A DNA stretch of 64,000 nt. It comes from Streptomyces sp. LBL. GTDB taxonomy: Bacteria; Actinomycetota; Actinomycetes; Streptomycetales; Streptomycetaceae. Positions 33,575-44,039 of this stretch are shown here, piece after piece. Position 1 is the stretch's first letter. Every line of letters begins with the position of its first letter. The stretch spans positions 1-64,000 of the forward strand of contig NZ_JARXYX010000018.1 of the NCBI RefSeq assembly GCF_029893585.1, given 5' to 3'. Position numbers and translations under genes: made by a program. The notes beneath the pieces were generated by a model. That model was not told the DNA's origin. It did no database searches and saw only the letters and a list, made by a program, of their open reading frames with translations.

Positions 33575-34846
33575 TCAGCCGAGGGCCAGTCGCTCGATCT
33601 TGCTGAGCGCGTCGTGCGCGGCGTACACCGCTGCGAGTTTCTGCACGTTGTCGCGTATCTCGATGTCCTTGAGGACCAGTTGGGCCGCTTCGGCCACTGC
33701 TTCCGGTGTGGGCGTCGCGGTCTGCAGGTTGGCGCCGAGGCCGTGGTGGGCGACCCGCGCGGCGACGGCGGGCTTGTCCTCCGTGAGTCCGGCCGCGATG
33801 ACCGGCACGCCGGCGGCGATCGCCTGCTGGGTGCCGCCGTTGCCACCGTTCGTGATGTACAGGTCGGCCTTCGGCAGCAGCGCGTCGAACGGGATGAATT
33901 CGGCGACCCGCGCGTTGGACGGAACCGGGATGGACAGCGCGTCGACCCCGCGGCCGAGGGCGGCCACCACGGTGACGTCCAGGTCGGCCAGGCCGGTCAG
34001 GGCGGGTTCGACGAGCTCGGAGAGGTCGTGGTTGGCGACGGTCCCCTGGGTCACGACCACCACCGGGCGGGAGCCGTCCAGCTCCGACCACCAGGACGGG
34101 GGCTTCCAGTCGGGGGCGCTACGGCTGGGCAGGATGCCGACCAGGTGCACCGAGTCCGGGGCGTCGCTGCGCTCGAACTCGAAGCCGGGCACGGTCAGCA
34201 CGGCGTTCGCGTCGGGGACGGTGATGATGCCGTCCACGAACGTGGGGAGGGTCTTCGTGGTGCCGAGGGACTCCAGGACTTCGACAAGATGGTCCTGGGC
34301 CGGCTGCATCATCGCGGCGAACTGGGCGTTACCGGCCCGGTTGGCGGCCTTCTGATCCTCTCCGGGCCCGACCGGCACCGGCCCGAAGAAGGTCGTGTCG
34401 TCGCTGCTGAGGGGGAGCGGGACCGCGGTCACCGCGACCCAGCGGCGGGGCCGGAGGCCGGGTGCGCCCAGTGCGGTGGGGAGCGCCCCGAGCCACATGG
34501 TGTTGCAGACCAGGTACTGGTCGGGGTCCTGCTCCAACAGGCGCTGTAAAACGGCGTGCTGGTCGGGGATGGGGTTGATGAAGGCGTGTCTCCAGTCGTA
34601 GTTGAGCATGTCCGGCCCGGGGGTGAGCTTCGCGCGCTCCGGGTCCTGGCCGAGGAGGCGGTCGTCGAAGTCGGCCAGGCCGGTGGCCGGCGTGAAAGCG
34701 AGCCCGGCGTTCTCGACGTCCGCGCGGAAGCGGCTGCCGGTCACCACCGTGATCTGGTGGCCACGTCCGGCCAGCCCGCGGGCGAGTTGCAGCAGCGGTG
34801 ACAGTTCGCCGGTGATGGGCGGGGCCGCGACGATGATCTTTGCCAT
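33575..34846 (-). CDS. macrolide-type UDP-glycosyltransferase (GT1, MGT family)
   Basis: A 423-residue GT-B enzyme likely to transfer a sugar from a UDP donor to a small hydrophobic acceptor, as in macrolide resistance by glycosylation. The acceptor half starts KIIVAAPPITGELSPLLQLA. The donor half has VVVVTQGTVANHDLSELVEP, then ADLYITNGGNGGTQQAIAAG and PVIAAGLTEDKP, which replaces the usual HGG with NGG. Codon 100 is TTA (34547-34549 on the plus strand reads TAA), so translation depends on bldA. An aaagg ribosome binding site precedes the ATG. Its neighbourhood is accessory. Confidence 0.88.
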   Translation of the reverse strand: MAKIIVAAPPITGELSPLLQLARGLAGRGHQITVVTGSRFRADVENAGLAFTPATGLADFDDRLLGQDPERAKLTPGPDMLNYDWRHAFINPIPDQHAVLQRLLEQDPDQYLVCNTMWLGALPTALGAPGLRPRRWVAVTAVPLPLSSDDTTFFGPVPVGPGEDQKAANRAGNAQFAAMMQPAQDHLVEVLESLGTTKTLPTFVDGIITVPDANAVLTVPGFEFERSDAPDSVHLVGILPSRSAPDWKPPSWWSELDGSRPVVVVTQGTVANHDLSELVEPALTGLADLDVTVVAALGRGVDALSIPVPSNARVAEFIPFDALLPKADLYITNGGNGGTQQAIAAGVPVIAAGLTEDKPAVAARVAHHGLGANLQTATPTPEAVAEAAQLVLKDIEIRDNVQKLAAVYAAHDALSKIERLALG

Positions 34847-34900
34847 GATGGCCTTTCCTGGGCTCTGCGGACTCTTCACAGGACGGATCGAGTCACCTGA

Positions 34901-34914
34901 AGGTTCCTCAACCT
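34901..34914. promoter_or_regulatory. inverted repeat upstream of the glycosyltransferase
   Basis: AGGTT-CCTC-AACCT lies 55-68 bp before the glycosyltransferase start. It is a short palindrome of the kind bound by MerR- or TetR-type regulators. No linked regulator gene lies beside it. Confidence 0.4.
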
Positions 34915-35045
34915 CCTTGTTTTTACGGCACGTTCACCGATCGGGACGGCAAGAGCAGCCCGGCTCCTCGCCGGCCTCGAAAAGGGGCTTTACGTCGACG
35001 TACGAGCGACACGTCCTGCCCCATGACTGCTCGTAGGGTGGGCCG

Positions 35046-35570
35046 ATGCCCGAGCCACTCGTGTCCGCCGAGCCCCTCTCCACACCCCGCCTCGACCTCC
35101 TCCCCCTGCGCGTCGAACACGCCGAGGAGATGGCGGCCGTACTGTCCGATCCCGCACTGCACGCGTTCATCGGGGGCGTGCCCCTCACCGCCGAGGAACT
35201 GCGGACGCGCTACGAGCGGCTGGGCGCCGGGGCGCCGGATCCGGCCGTGTCCTGGTGCAACTGGGGGCTGCGGCTGCGCGCGGATGCCTGCCTCGTGGGC
35301 ACGGTCCAGGCGACGATCACACCGGGACACGGGGGACGCACCGCGGAGATCGCCTGGGTGGTCGGGACGCCGTGGCAGGGGCGCGGGTTCGCGTCGGAGG
35401 CGGCGCGGGCGCTCGTCGCGTGGCTGGGGCGGCGGTCCGTGCGGACAGTGGTCGCCCACATCCACCCCGAGCACCTCGCGTCGGCCGCGGTCGCCACGGC
35501 GGCCGGACTGGCACCGACCGAGGAGGAGCAGGACGGCGAGCGACGGTGGCGGCTGGGACTACCTGACTGA
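35046..35570 (+). CDS. GNAT family N-acetyltransferase
   Basis: A 174-residue RimJ/RimL-like acetyltransferase. STPRLDLLPLRVEHAEEMAA opens the fold, AEIAWVVGTPWQGRGFASEA holds the acetyl-CoA-binding QGRGFA loop, and HIHPEHLASAAVATAAGLAP is the C-terminal block. The substrate is unknown. It is intact, unlike the acetyltransferase fragment at 32513, and begins the return to core sequence. Confidence 0.88.
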   Translation: MPEPLVSAEPLSTPRLDLLPLRVEHAEEMAAVLSDPALHAFIGGVPLTAEELRTRYERLGAGAPDPAVSWCNWGLRLRADACLVGTVQATITPGHGGRTAEIAWVVGTPWQGRGFASEAARALVAWLGRRSVRTVVAHIHPEHLASAAVATAAGLAPTEEEQDGERRWRLGLPD

Positions 35571-35854
35571 GCCCGGCGCCTGTGACCCCGCCACCCACTC
35601 GCCCACCTTGCGGAAGCGTTCAGTCGGGTTTACCCGCGTGGCCCGTTCTACGACCGCCCACTCCCACAAATGCCGAGCTCAGATCCTTGCGTTGCCGGTG
35701 AGCACCTGGCCGAAGACGTCGTAGACGGTGACACGGATGTGCCGTGAGGTCGTTCAGGACGACACCCGGGGTACCCGGCGAGGTCGGTCAGGAGCACGCC
35801 CGACGTGCACTATGACGTGGTCAGGAACACGCCCGAAGTGCACCGTGACGTCCG
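35571..35854. repeat. spacer with two 33-bp tandem repeats at the cebR 3' end (35786-35851) and a coding remnant
   Basis: Two 33-bp units starting GGTCAGGAGCACGCCCGACG and GGTCAGGAACACGCCCGAAG lie head to tail, with partial copies on both sides. The last partial unit contains the cebR stop codon. Further left, the minus strand at about 35679-35744 encodes RHIRVTVYDVFGQVLTGNAR before a stop, probably the tail of a lost gene. No intact gene is present. Confidence 0.7.
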
Positions 35855-36922
35855 TCAGGACGACGCCCGCGCCACCAGCTCCGTCGCCAGCACCACCTGC
35901 CGCCGCTCCAGTTCCCGGGTGGCCGCCGGACGGCGGTCCGCGATCTCGGTCAGCAGCAGGTCGATCATCCTGCGGCCCATCTCCTCGATCGGCTGGCGCA
36001 CACTGGTCAGGGGCGGGTCCATGTGGCGGGCGATGGCCGAGTCGTCGTAGCCGACGAGCGCCACGTCGTCGGGGATACGACGGCCCTCCTCACGCAGGAC
36101 CTGACGGGCACCGGCCGCCATCACGTCCGAGCCCGCGAAGACCGCGTCCAGGTCGGGACGGCGGGCCAGCAGCCTCGTCATCGCCCGCCGGCCGCCCTCC
36201 TCGGTGAAGTCGCCCGGCGCGATCAGCCGCTCGTCCGGCTCGTGCCCCGCGTCCAGCAGGGCGGCCCGGTAGCCGTCGACGCGGCGTTGGGCGCCGTACA
36301 CGTCGAGGCGGCCGGTGATGTGGGCGACCGCCCGGCTGCCGTGGGCCAGCAGGTGCTCGACCGCCGAGCGGGCGCCGCCGTAGTTGTCCGAGTCGACCGA
36401 CGGGAGGGTCTCCGCCGCCGATCTCGGACCGCTGATCACGGCCGGGATCTCCAACTGGGAGAGCAGGTCGGGCAGCGGGTCGTCGGCATGCACCGACACC
36501 AGCAGGACGCCGTCGACCCGGTGGGCCGCCAGGTACTGGGCCAACCGCTGCCGTTCCCGGTCGTTGCCCGCGAAGATCAGCAGCAGCTGCATCTCCGTGT
36601 CCGACAGTTCGGCGCCCACCCCCTTGAGCATGTCCGAGAAGTACGGTTCCGCGAAGAACCGGGTCTCCGGTTCGGGGACGACGAGGGCGATCGCGTCGGT
36701 GCGGTTGGCGGCCAGGGCACGGGCGGCCGTGTTGGGCACATAGCCCAGTTCGTCGACCGCCGCCTCGACCGCGGCCCGGGTGGCGTCGCTGACCCGGGGC
36801 GAGCCGTTGATCACGCGGGAGACCGTGCCACGGCCCACGCCGGCCCGCGCCGCCACCTCTTCGAGGGTGGGCCGGCCACCGCTCCGGCCACCGCTCCGGC
36901 CCCGCGCTCCGTGGCTTGCCAT
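35855..36922 (-). CDS. cebR: CebR, LacI-family repressor of cellobiose utilisation
   Basis: A 355-residue repressor. The LacI helix-turn-helix is TLEEVAARAGVGRGTVSRVI and NGSPRVSDATRAAVEAAVDE (about 19-65), and the sugar-binding domain contains GVLLVSVHADD, SDNYGGARSAVEHLL and GYDDSAIARHMDPPLTSVRQ. In S. griseus and S. scabies CebR represses cebEFG and bglC and is released by cellobiose or cellotriose. It is divergent from cebE, and two matching operators are present in the window. Confidence 0.93.
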   Translation of the reverse strand: MASHGARGRSGGRSGGRPTLEEVAARAGVGRGTVSRVINGSPRVSDATRAAVEAAVDELGYVPNTAARALAANRTDAIALVVPEPETRFFAEPYFSDMLKGVGAELSDTEMQLLLIFAGNDRERQRLAQYLAAHRVDGVLLVSVHADDPLPDLLSQLEIPAVISGPRSAAETLPSVDSDNYGGARSAVEHLLAHGSRAVAHITGRLDVYGAQRRVDGYRAALLDAGHEPDERLIAPGDFTEEGGRRAMTRLLARRPDLDAVFAGSDVMAAGARQVLREEGRRIPDDVALVGYDDSAIARHMDPPLTSVRQPIEEMGRRMIDLLLTEIADRRPAATRELERRQVVLATELVARASS

Positions 36923-37156
36923 GGGCTCCGCCTCCCGTTGACCCTGTCGATGGCCTGGAATTTAACAGTCCCGCCGAATCCCACCGAAGGGGCGACCGGC
37001 CACGGCGGACTCCTCCGTTCCGCAGGAGGGCACCGCGGGGCTGGCTGGATCTCTGCCTTCGGGTCTCAGTTAACAGCCCGGTAACCGAACGCATCTCTCC
37101 GCCCCCAGTCCCTTGACACCCCCGCTCGGACCGACGAACCTTCAACACATCACGAG

Positions 37157-37170
37157 TGGGAGCGCTCCCA
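37157..37170 (+). promoter_or_regulatory. CebR operator upstream of cebE
   Basis: TGGGAGCGCTCCCA is the perfect 14-bp CebR palindrome, about 40 bp after a TTGACA-like -35 element at 37112 and 117 bp before cebE. It should block cebE transcription without cello-oligosaccharides. Confidence 0.97.
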
Positions 37171-37286
37171 CGGTACCTGGCACATACACAACCCGCACGT
37201 TCCCCGCCCGAGCCGCAGCTAGAAATAACGGGCCCAACAACGCAGTTGGCCGGGGGGTCGGCACGTCAGGGCAACAGGAGGACGCA

Positions 37287-38621
37287 ATGCGAGCACGTAC
37301 CCGATCCGCCCGCAACCGGGCGGTTGTCCTCGCGGCCGTAGCGTCGTTGGGCGTCGGACTGCTGGCCGGCTGCGCCGACGACGGAAACGACGGCGGTGAC
37401 GGTTCGTCTTCGGACGGCGGCAACGGCAGCGGAAAGACCACGGTCACCCTGGGCCTCTTCGGCACCCAGGGCTTCAAGGAGGCCGGGCTCTACACCGAGT
37501 ACGAGAAGCTGCACCCGGACATCAAGATCGCCGAGAACGTCGTCGAGCGGAACGAGAACTACTACCCGGCTCTCGTCAACCACCTCACCACCAACAGCGG
37601 TCTGCAGGACATCCAGGCCGTCGAGGTCGGCAACATCGCCGAAGTCGTGCAGACCCAGGCGAGCAAGCTCGTGGACCTCTCCAAGGCTCCGGGGGTGAGC
37701 AAGAGCGCCTGGCTGGACTGGAAGTGGTCGCAGGCCACCACCAAGGACGGCCAGACGGTCGGACTCGGCACCGACATCGGCCCGATGGCGATCTGCTACC
37801 GCAAGGACCTCTTCCAGCAGGCCGGTCTGCCGACCGACCGCACGGAGGTCGGGAAGCTGTGGGCGGGCGACTGGAGCAAGCTGGTCACGGCCGGCGAGAA
37901 CTTCAAGAAGAAGGCTCCCAAGGGCACCTACTTCATGGACTCCCCCGGCGGTCTGCTCAACGCGATCGTCAGCAGTGAGAAGGACAAGTACTTCGACTCC
38001 TCCGGCAAGGCCATCTACAAGTCGAACCCGGCCATCAAGAACGCCTTCGACCTGACCTCGAAGGCCGCCACGGACGGGCTGGTCGGTGCGCAGACGCAGT
38101 TCCAGCCGGCCTGGGACACGACGATCGCCAACAGCAAGTTCGCCGCGGTGGCCTGCCCGCCGTGGATGCTCGGCTACCTGAAGGGCAAGTCGAAGCCGGA
38201 GTCCGCCGGAAAGTGGGACGTGGCCGCGGCGCCCAAGGCCGGCAACTGGGGCGGCACCTTCCTGGCCGTGCCCAAGAGCGGCAAGCACGTCAAGGAGGCG
38301 CAGGAGCTGGCCGCCTGGCTGACCGCGCCCCAGCAGCTGGCGAAGCTGTTCAACGTGCAGGGCAGCTTCCCGAGCACGCCGGGCTCCTACGACCTGCCGC
38401 TGGTGACGGACGCGAAGAACACGATGACCGGTGACTCGCCCATCGGCAAGATCTTCGCCGAGGCCGCCAAGTCCATCCCGACCCAGGTGATCGGCCCGAA
38501 GGACCAGATCATCCAGCAGGGTCTGACGGACAACGGCGTCATCCTGGTCACGAAGGGCAAGTCGGCCGCGGAGGCCTGGAACACGGCCACCAAGACCATC
38601 GACAACAACCTGGAGAAGTGA
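37287..38621 (+). CDS. cebE: cellobiose/cellotriose-binding lipoprotein
   Basis: A 444-residue extracellular solute-binding protein (family 1) of the ABC importer. ASLGVGLLAGCADDG gives a lipobox (LAGC), and the mature part shows TVTLGLFGTQGFKEAGLYTE, EYEKLHPDIKI, LGTDIGPMAICYRKDLFQQA and FLAVPKSGKHVKEAQEL. An aggagg site lies 5 bp before the ATG at 37287. It is the first gene of cebEFG, with the ATPase MsiK encoded elsewhere in streptomycetes. Confidence 0.94.
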   Translation: MRARTRSARNRAVVLAAVASLGVGLLAGCADDGNDGGDGSSSDGGNGSGKTTVTLGLFGTQGFKEAGLYTEYEKLHPDIKIAENVVERNENYYPALVNHLTTNSGLQDIQAVEVGNIAEVVQTQASKLVDLSKAPGVSKSAWLDWKWSQATTKDGQTVGLGTDIGPMAICYRKDLFQQAGLPTDRTEVGKLWAGDWSKLVTAGENFKKKAPKGTYFMDSPGGLLNAIVSSEKDKYFDSSGKAIYKSNPAIKNAFDLTSKAATDGLVGAQTQFQPAWDTTIANSKFAAVACPPWMLGYLKGKSKPESAGKWDVAAAPKAGNWGGTFLAVPKSGKHVKEAQELAAWLTAPQQLAKLFNVQGSFPSTPGSYDLPLVTDAKNTMTGDSPIGKIFAEAAKSIPTQVIGPKDQIIQQGLTDNGVILVTKGKSAAEAWNTATKTIDNNLEK

Positions 38622-38625
38622 CCGG

Positions 38626-39636
38626 ATGACCACCCGGCACGACACCGCCGCGCCCCCCGCGAAGGAGGGGGGCGCGGCCCCGGGCCGCCCTCCGGCAACG
38701 CCCGCGGACGCGGAGACGAAGCGCCGGACCCGGCTGTCCCGCCGCTGGCAGCGGGACGTGCGCTGGAGCCCGTACGCGTTCGTCTCGCCGTTCTTCCTGT
38801 TGTTCCTCGCCTTCGGTCTGTTCCCGCTGGTCTACACGGCCTGGGCCTCGCTGCACACGGTGGAGCTGACGGCGCCCACCGACATGGAGTGGGCGGGGCT
38901 GCACAACTACACCCGGATCTTCGACGACGACTTCTTCTGGAACGCGGCGAAGAACACCCTCACCATCGGGATCATCTCCACCGTTCCGCAGCTGGCGATG
39001 GCGATGGGCCTCGCGCACATCCTCAACTACAAGCTGCGCGCCTCGACCTTCTACCGGGTCGTGATGCTGGCGCCGTACGCGACCTCCATCGCCGCCGCGT
39101 CACTGGTGTTCGTCCTGCTCTTCGGCCGTGACTACGGCATGATCAACTGGGCCCTGCACTTCGTCGGCATCGACGCGATCGACTGGCAGAACGACAAGTG
39201 GCCTTCGCAGTTCGCCGTCTCGTCGATCATCATCTGGCGGTGGACCGGCTACAACGCGCTGATCTACCTGGCGGCGATGCAGGCGATCCCGCAGGACCTG
39301 TACGAGTCGGCGGCCCTGGACGGCGCCAACCGCTGGCGGCAGTTCCTCCATGTCACGCTGCCGTCGCTGCGCCCGACGATCCTGTTCACCGTGGTCGTCT
39401 CGACCATCGGCGCGAGCCAGGTCTTCGGCGAGCCGCTGCTGTTCGACGCCAACAAGGGCGCGTCCGGCGGCGCGGAGCACCAGTTCCAGACGCTCGGCCT
39501 GTACCTGTACGAGCAGGGCTGGGTGAACCAGCACCTGGGCCGCGCCTCCGCGATCGCCTGGACGATGTTCCTGATCCTCATCGTGGTCGGGATCATCAAT
39601 TACGTCATCTCGCGCCGGTTGCGCGCCAGTAGTTAA
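38626..39636 (+). CDS. cebF: cello-oligosaccharide ABC permease 1
   Basis: A 336-residue MalF-like permease with about six membrane helices. The cytoplasmic N-terminus is charged, YAFVSPFFLLFLAFGLFPLV is the first helix, and the EAA loop is YESAALDGANRWRQFLHVTL. It begins 4 bp after cebE and is followed 12 bp later by cebG. With CebG it forms the channel for cellobiose and cellotriose, energised by MsiK. Confidence 0.94.
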   Translation: MTTRHDTAAPPAKEGGAAPGRPPATPADAETKRRTRLSRRWQRDVRWSPYAFVSPFFLLFLAFGLFPLVYTAWASLHTVELTAPTDMEWAGLHNYTRIFDDDFFWNAAKNTLTIGIISTVPQLAMAMGLAHILNYKLRASTFYRVVMLAPYATSIAAASLVFVLLFGRDYGMINWALHFVGIDAIDWQNDKWPSQFAVSSIIIWRWTGYNALIYLAAMQAIPQDLYESAALDGANRWRQFLHVTLPSLRPTILFTVVVSTIGASQVFGEPLLFDANKGASGGAEHQFQTLGLYLYEQGWVNQHLGRASAIAWTMFLILIVVGIINYVISRRLRASS

Positions 39637-39648
39637 GGAGAACCGGCC

Positions 39649-40557
39649 GTGACGACGACCCTGACGAAACCCCCGGCCGACGCGGTGCCGAAACCGCCCA
39701 AGCGTTCCCGGCGCCCCAAGTCGGCGCGCGCGGGAGGGCAGTTGCACGCGGGCCCCATCGCGTACGTCATCCTCGCCCTGTTCACCATCGGCTCGCTGTT
39801 CCCGCTGGTGTGGACGGCGATCGCCGCCTCGCGCGACAACCAGCGCCTGGCCGAGTCCCCGCCGCCGTTCTGGTTCGGGAGCGGCCTCTTCGACAAGCTG
39901 GAGATCGCCTGGAAGGACGCCAACCTCGGTGAGGCGTTCCTCAACACCACGCTCGTGGCGGGGATTTCCTCGCTGACCATCGTCTTCCTGTCGACGATCG
40001 CCGGGTTCGCCTTCGCCAAGCTGCGCTTCCGGGGGCGGGGCGCCATGCTGCTGATCGTGATCGGCACGATGATGGTGCCGCCGCAGCTCAGCATCATCCC
40101 GCTGTACATGATGGTCGCCAAGCTGGACTGGTCCGACCAGTTGCAGGCGGTGATCCTGCCGTCGCTGGTGAGCGCGTTCGGTGTGTTCTTCATGCGTCAG
40201 TACCTGATCCAGGCCCTGCCGGACGAGATCATCGAGGCGGCCCGGGTGGACGGTGCGAGCAGTTGGCGCGTGGTGTGGCACATCGTGTTCCCGGTGGCGC
40301 GGCCGGCGATGGCCGTCCTCGGCATGCTGATGTTCGTACAGACATGGAACGACTTCATGTGGCCGTTCCTGGTGCTGACCCAGAACGGCAACCCGACCGT
40401 GCAGGTCGCGGTGGCGGGCCTGGGCCGTGGTTTCACCCCGGACCAGTCCCTGATCATGGCGGGCGCGCTGCTGGGCACGCTGCCCCTGCTGCTGGTCTTC
40501 GCGATCTTCGGCAAGCAGATCGTGGGCGGCATCATGCAGGGCGCCGTGAAGGGCTAG
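39649..40557 (+). CDS. cebG: cello-oligosaccharide ABC permease 2
   Basis: A 302-residue MalG-like permease. AYVILALFTIGSLFPLVWTA is the first helix, and the EAA loop is IEAARVDGASSWRVVWHIVF, followed by PVARPAMAVLGMLMFVQTWN. The GTG start has a strong aaggaga site. It ends at a repeat-rich spacer before bglC. Confidence 0.94.
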   Translation: MTTTLTKPPADAVPKPPKRSRRPKSARAGGQLHAGPIAYVILALFTIGSLFPLVWTAIAASRDNQRLAESPPPFWFGSGLFDKLEIAWKDANLGEAFLNTTLVAGISSLTIVFLSTIAGFAFAKLRFRGRGAMLLIVIGTMMVPPQLSIIPLYMMVAKLDWSDQLQAVILPSLVSAFGVFFMRQYLIQALPDEIIEAARVDGASSWRVVWHIVFPVARPAMAVLGMLMFVQTWNDFMWPFLVLTQNGNPTVQVAVAGLGRGFTPDQSLIMAGALLGTLPLLLVFAIFGKQIVGGIMQGAVKG

Positions 40558-40576
40558 GCGCTGGTCCCCAGGGGCG

Positions 40577-40645
40577 GGGTCCCCTTCCCCAAGGGCTGGG
40601 TCCCCTTCCCCAAGGGCTGGGTCCCCTTCCCCAAGGGGCTTGGGC
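40577..40645. repeat. three 21-bp tandem repeats after cebG, then a TTCTC array
   Basis: Units of 21 bp containing GGGTCCCCTTCCCCAAGG follow the cebG stop within 20 bp. Each can fold (CCTTCCCCAAGG), so the block may terminate or attenuate. A pyrimidine array of TTCTC units follows at about 40672-40698. Confidence 0.85.
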
Positions 40646-40743
40646 CACCGCCGTCCCAGCCCCCTTTCCCCCTTCTCTTCTCTTCTCTTCTCTTCTCTGC
40701 CTCTCCCCTCCCCCCATTCACTCGTCGGTCTCCTCGACCTCCT

Positions 40744-40756
40744 TGGGAGCGCTTCC

Positions 40757-40757
<1 letters not shown>
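40744..40757 (+). promoter_or_regulatory. CebR operator overlapping the bglC start codon
   Basis: TGGGAGCGCTTCCA is a CebR palindrome with one mismatch. It covers the ribosome binding site (gggag) and its last base is the A of the bglC ATG. It sits where repressor would roadblock transcription from cebG or a local promoter. Confidence 0.92.
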
Positions 40758-42220
<1,463 letters not shown>

Positions 42221-42239
42221 CACCCTGGGGGAGCGGGGC

Positions 42240-42273
42240 GGGGCGCGGCACCCGACGGGGGGTGTCGCGCCCC
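42240..42273. terminator. GC hairpin between convergent bglC and spermidine-synthase-like genes
   Basis: GGGGCGCGGCACCC (42240-42253) pairs with GGGTGTCGCGCCCC (42260-42273) with one G-T pair. Confidence 0.8.
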
Positions 42274-42349
42274 GGTGTCGTACACACCGCGTGACCGGGT
42301 GGAGATCGGGAACTGCTGAGCCGCCAGGACGAACTGCCGAGTCAGCTGG

Positions 42350-43219
42350 TCAACGGAAGGCGGACGGCGGTGGTGCGGGCGACGCCACGGCCCCCGCGTC
42401 CGTCACCGGCACGGCCCCGCCCGTGAAGTCGGTGAGCTGTTTGCCGTGTTCGACGCGACCCGGGTGCGGGTCGGAGGCGGCGCGGCGGGTGAGTTCGGCG
42501 AGCGGGAGCGGGTGGTCGCAGGCGACGAGGACCGCGTTGCCGAAGCGTTTGCCGCGCAGCACGGTCGGGTCGGCGACCAGCGCGAGTTCCGGGAAGCGGG
42601 CCGCCGCGGTGGCGATCTGGCCGCGCAGATGGGCCAGCGGCGGCCCGTCGGCGAGGTTCGCGGCGTAGCAACCGCCCGGCTTCAGGGCCCGGCGGACCTC
42701 GTCGAGGAACTCGGTCGAGGTGAGGTGGGCGGGGGTGCGGGCCCCGCCGAACACATCGGCGATGACGAGGTCGGCCCAGCCGTCGGGCACCTTCGCCAGG
42801 CCCTCGCGGGCGTCCGCCGACCTGACCCGGATCCGCGCGTTGGGCGCCAACGGCAGCTCCCGGCGGACCAGTTGGACCAGGGCCGCGTCCCGCTCGACGA
42901 CCTGCTGGGTGGAGCGGGGGCGGGTGGCGGCGACGTACCGGGCCAGGGTCAGCGCGCCACCGCCCAGATGCACGGCGTGCACGGGCCGGCCGGACGGGGC
43001 GATCAGGTCGATGACATGCCCGAGCCGACGTTGGTACTCGAAGGACAGATACGCCGGATCGTCCAGATCGACATGCGACTGCGGCGCCCCGTCGACGAGC
43101 AACGTCCAGGCCCGCGCCCGGTCCCGGTCGGGTATGAGCTCCGCGAGCCCACCGTCGACGGCCTCGACGACGGCGCTCACGGCCGCGCCCTGGCGCCGGG
43201 GGTTCCTGGACTTTCCCAT
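42350..43219 (-). CDS. spermidine synthase-like protein
   Basis: A 289-residue Rossmann protein of the polyamine aminopropyltransferase superfamily. VHAVHLGGGALTLARYVAAT is the decarboxylated-SAM-binding glycine loop (GGGALT in place of GGGDGG), VVERDAALVQLVRREL is the acidic motif II, and DLVIADVFGGARTPAHLTST replaces the DxxDP active-site block. The catalytic aspartates of true spermidine synthases are only partly kept, so another role is possible. It is a conserved Streptomyces gene beside bglC. Confidence 0.8.
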   Translation of the reverse strand: MGKSRNPRRQGAAVSAVVEAVDGGLAELIPDRDRARAWTLLVDGAPQSHVDLDDPAYLSFEYQRRLGHVIDLIAPSGRPVHAVHLGGGALTLARYVAATRPRSTQQVVERDAALVQLVRRELPLAPNARIRVRSADAREGLAKVPDGWADLVIADVFGGARTPAHLTSTEFLDEVRRALKPGGCYAANLADGPPLAHLRGQIATAAARFPELALVADPTVLRGKRFGNAVLVACDHPLPLAELTRRAASDPHPGRVEHGKQLTDFTGGAVPVTDAGAVASPAPPPSAFR

Positions 43220-43320
43220 GGGGCCATTATCGGGTGCCGCACCCGGGACGACTCAGCGACCGTGTACGCGGTTCACCGGCATATGCCTCTGAAGGGACGG
43301 CCCAGCGATCTCCTGCCGGG

Positions 43321-43734
43321 TCACCGGCAGTTGTCCGCCACCTCGATCAGCCGTGCCGCCTCCCCCAGTGCCGCCCGCAGCACCGCCGGATCCGTCGCGA
43401 GGTCCGCGTCCCCCGGCGGCAGCAGCCAGTCCGAGCCCTCGACCGGTGACAAGGGGCTGGGCCTCAGGCCCCGCCGGTCGGTCTCCGTGCAGGTGCTCCC
43501 CGGCATGTCCCAGGCCGCCGCGGTGCCCGGCGGAACCAGGAACCCCAGCGTGTCGCCGCCGCCGTCGTGCAGTACGGGCCCCACGGCGTCGCCCACCCCC
43601 CGCCGCAGGATGTCGACCGCCTCCAGCCCCTGTCGCGTCGGCACCGTGACGAGATCGCACGCGGTGTCCGGACAGGAAGGCGGCGCGCTGGACGCGTCCC
43701 GCGTACACGGATCGATGCTCTGACTGGTCTCCAT
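43321..43734 (-). CDS. small conserved actinobacterial protein, prim-pol-like fragment family
   Basis: A 137-residue protein with CDLVTVPTRQGLEAVDILRR, GPVLHDGGGDTLGFLVPPGT, AWDMPGSTC and a C-terminal DWLLPPGDADL-ALGEAARL segment. The block order recalls the N-terminal part of bifunctional DNA primase/polymerase-like domains common in Streptomyces, as does the product at 54812, so the two look like distant paralogues. The catalytic acidic residues of primases are not evident. ATG 43734 has a ggagg site 6 bp upstream; the longer frame is less likely. Confidence 0.7.
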   Translation of the reverse strand: METSQSIDPCTRDASSAPPSCPDTACDLVTVPTRQGLEAVDILRRGVGDAVGPVLHDGGGDTLGFLVPPGTAAAWDMPGSTCTETDRRGLRPSPLSPVEGSDWLLPPGDADLATDPAVLRAALGEAARLIEVADNCR

Positions 43735-44039
43735 CCCGGCCTCCACTACGGAACCCTCCTCCCACGAACGGGCCGGGAGCCAACGGGCTCCCGGTCCACC
43801 CTGTTCAACGCGGCGACGCGTCAACGGCTACGGCCGAAGTCCGCCGCAAGGATGGCAGTTCATGGCAGATCTCGGAGGAGATATCCGGTTTGTGGCCAAA
43901 CCCTGTGTGGCGGGCCGTGCACAGCAGGTACGTTCTTGCCCGCCGGAGACCAGGGCGAACACGTCGACACATCATCAACTCGCTGCGCATTCGCTCCGCT
44001 CCCGGCATGGTTCGACGGTTCGCACGAGAGGACCCGGCC
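43735..44039. promoter_or_regulatory. divergent intergenic region with a palindrome at 43887-43902
   Basis: No gene is seen. GGTTTG-TGGC-CAAACC is a perfect inverted repeat about 140 bp before the XRE/TPR regulator and could be its operator. The open frame that extends the regulator upstream to 43890 lacks coding character. Confidence 0.45.
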
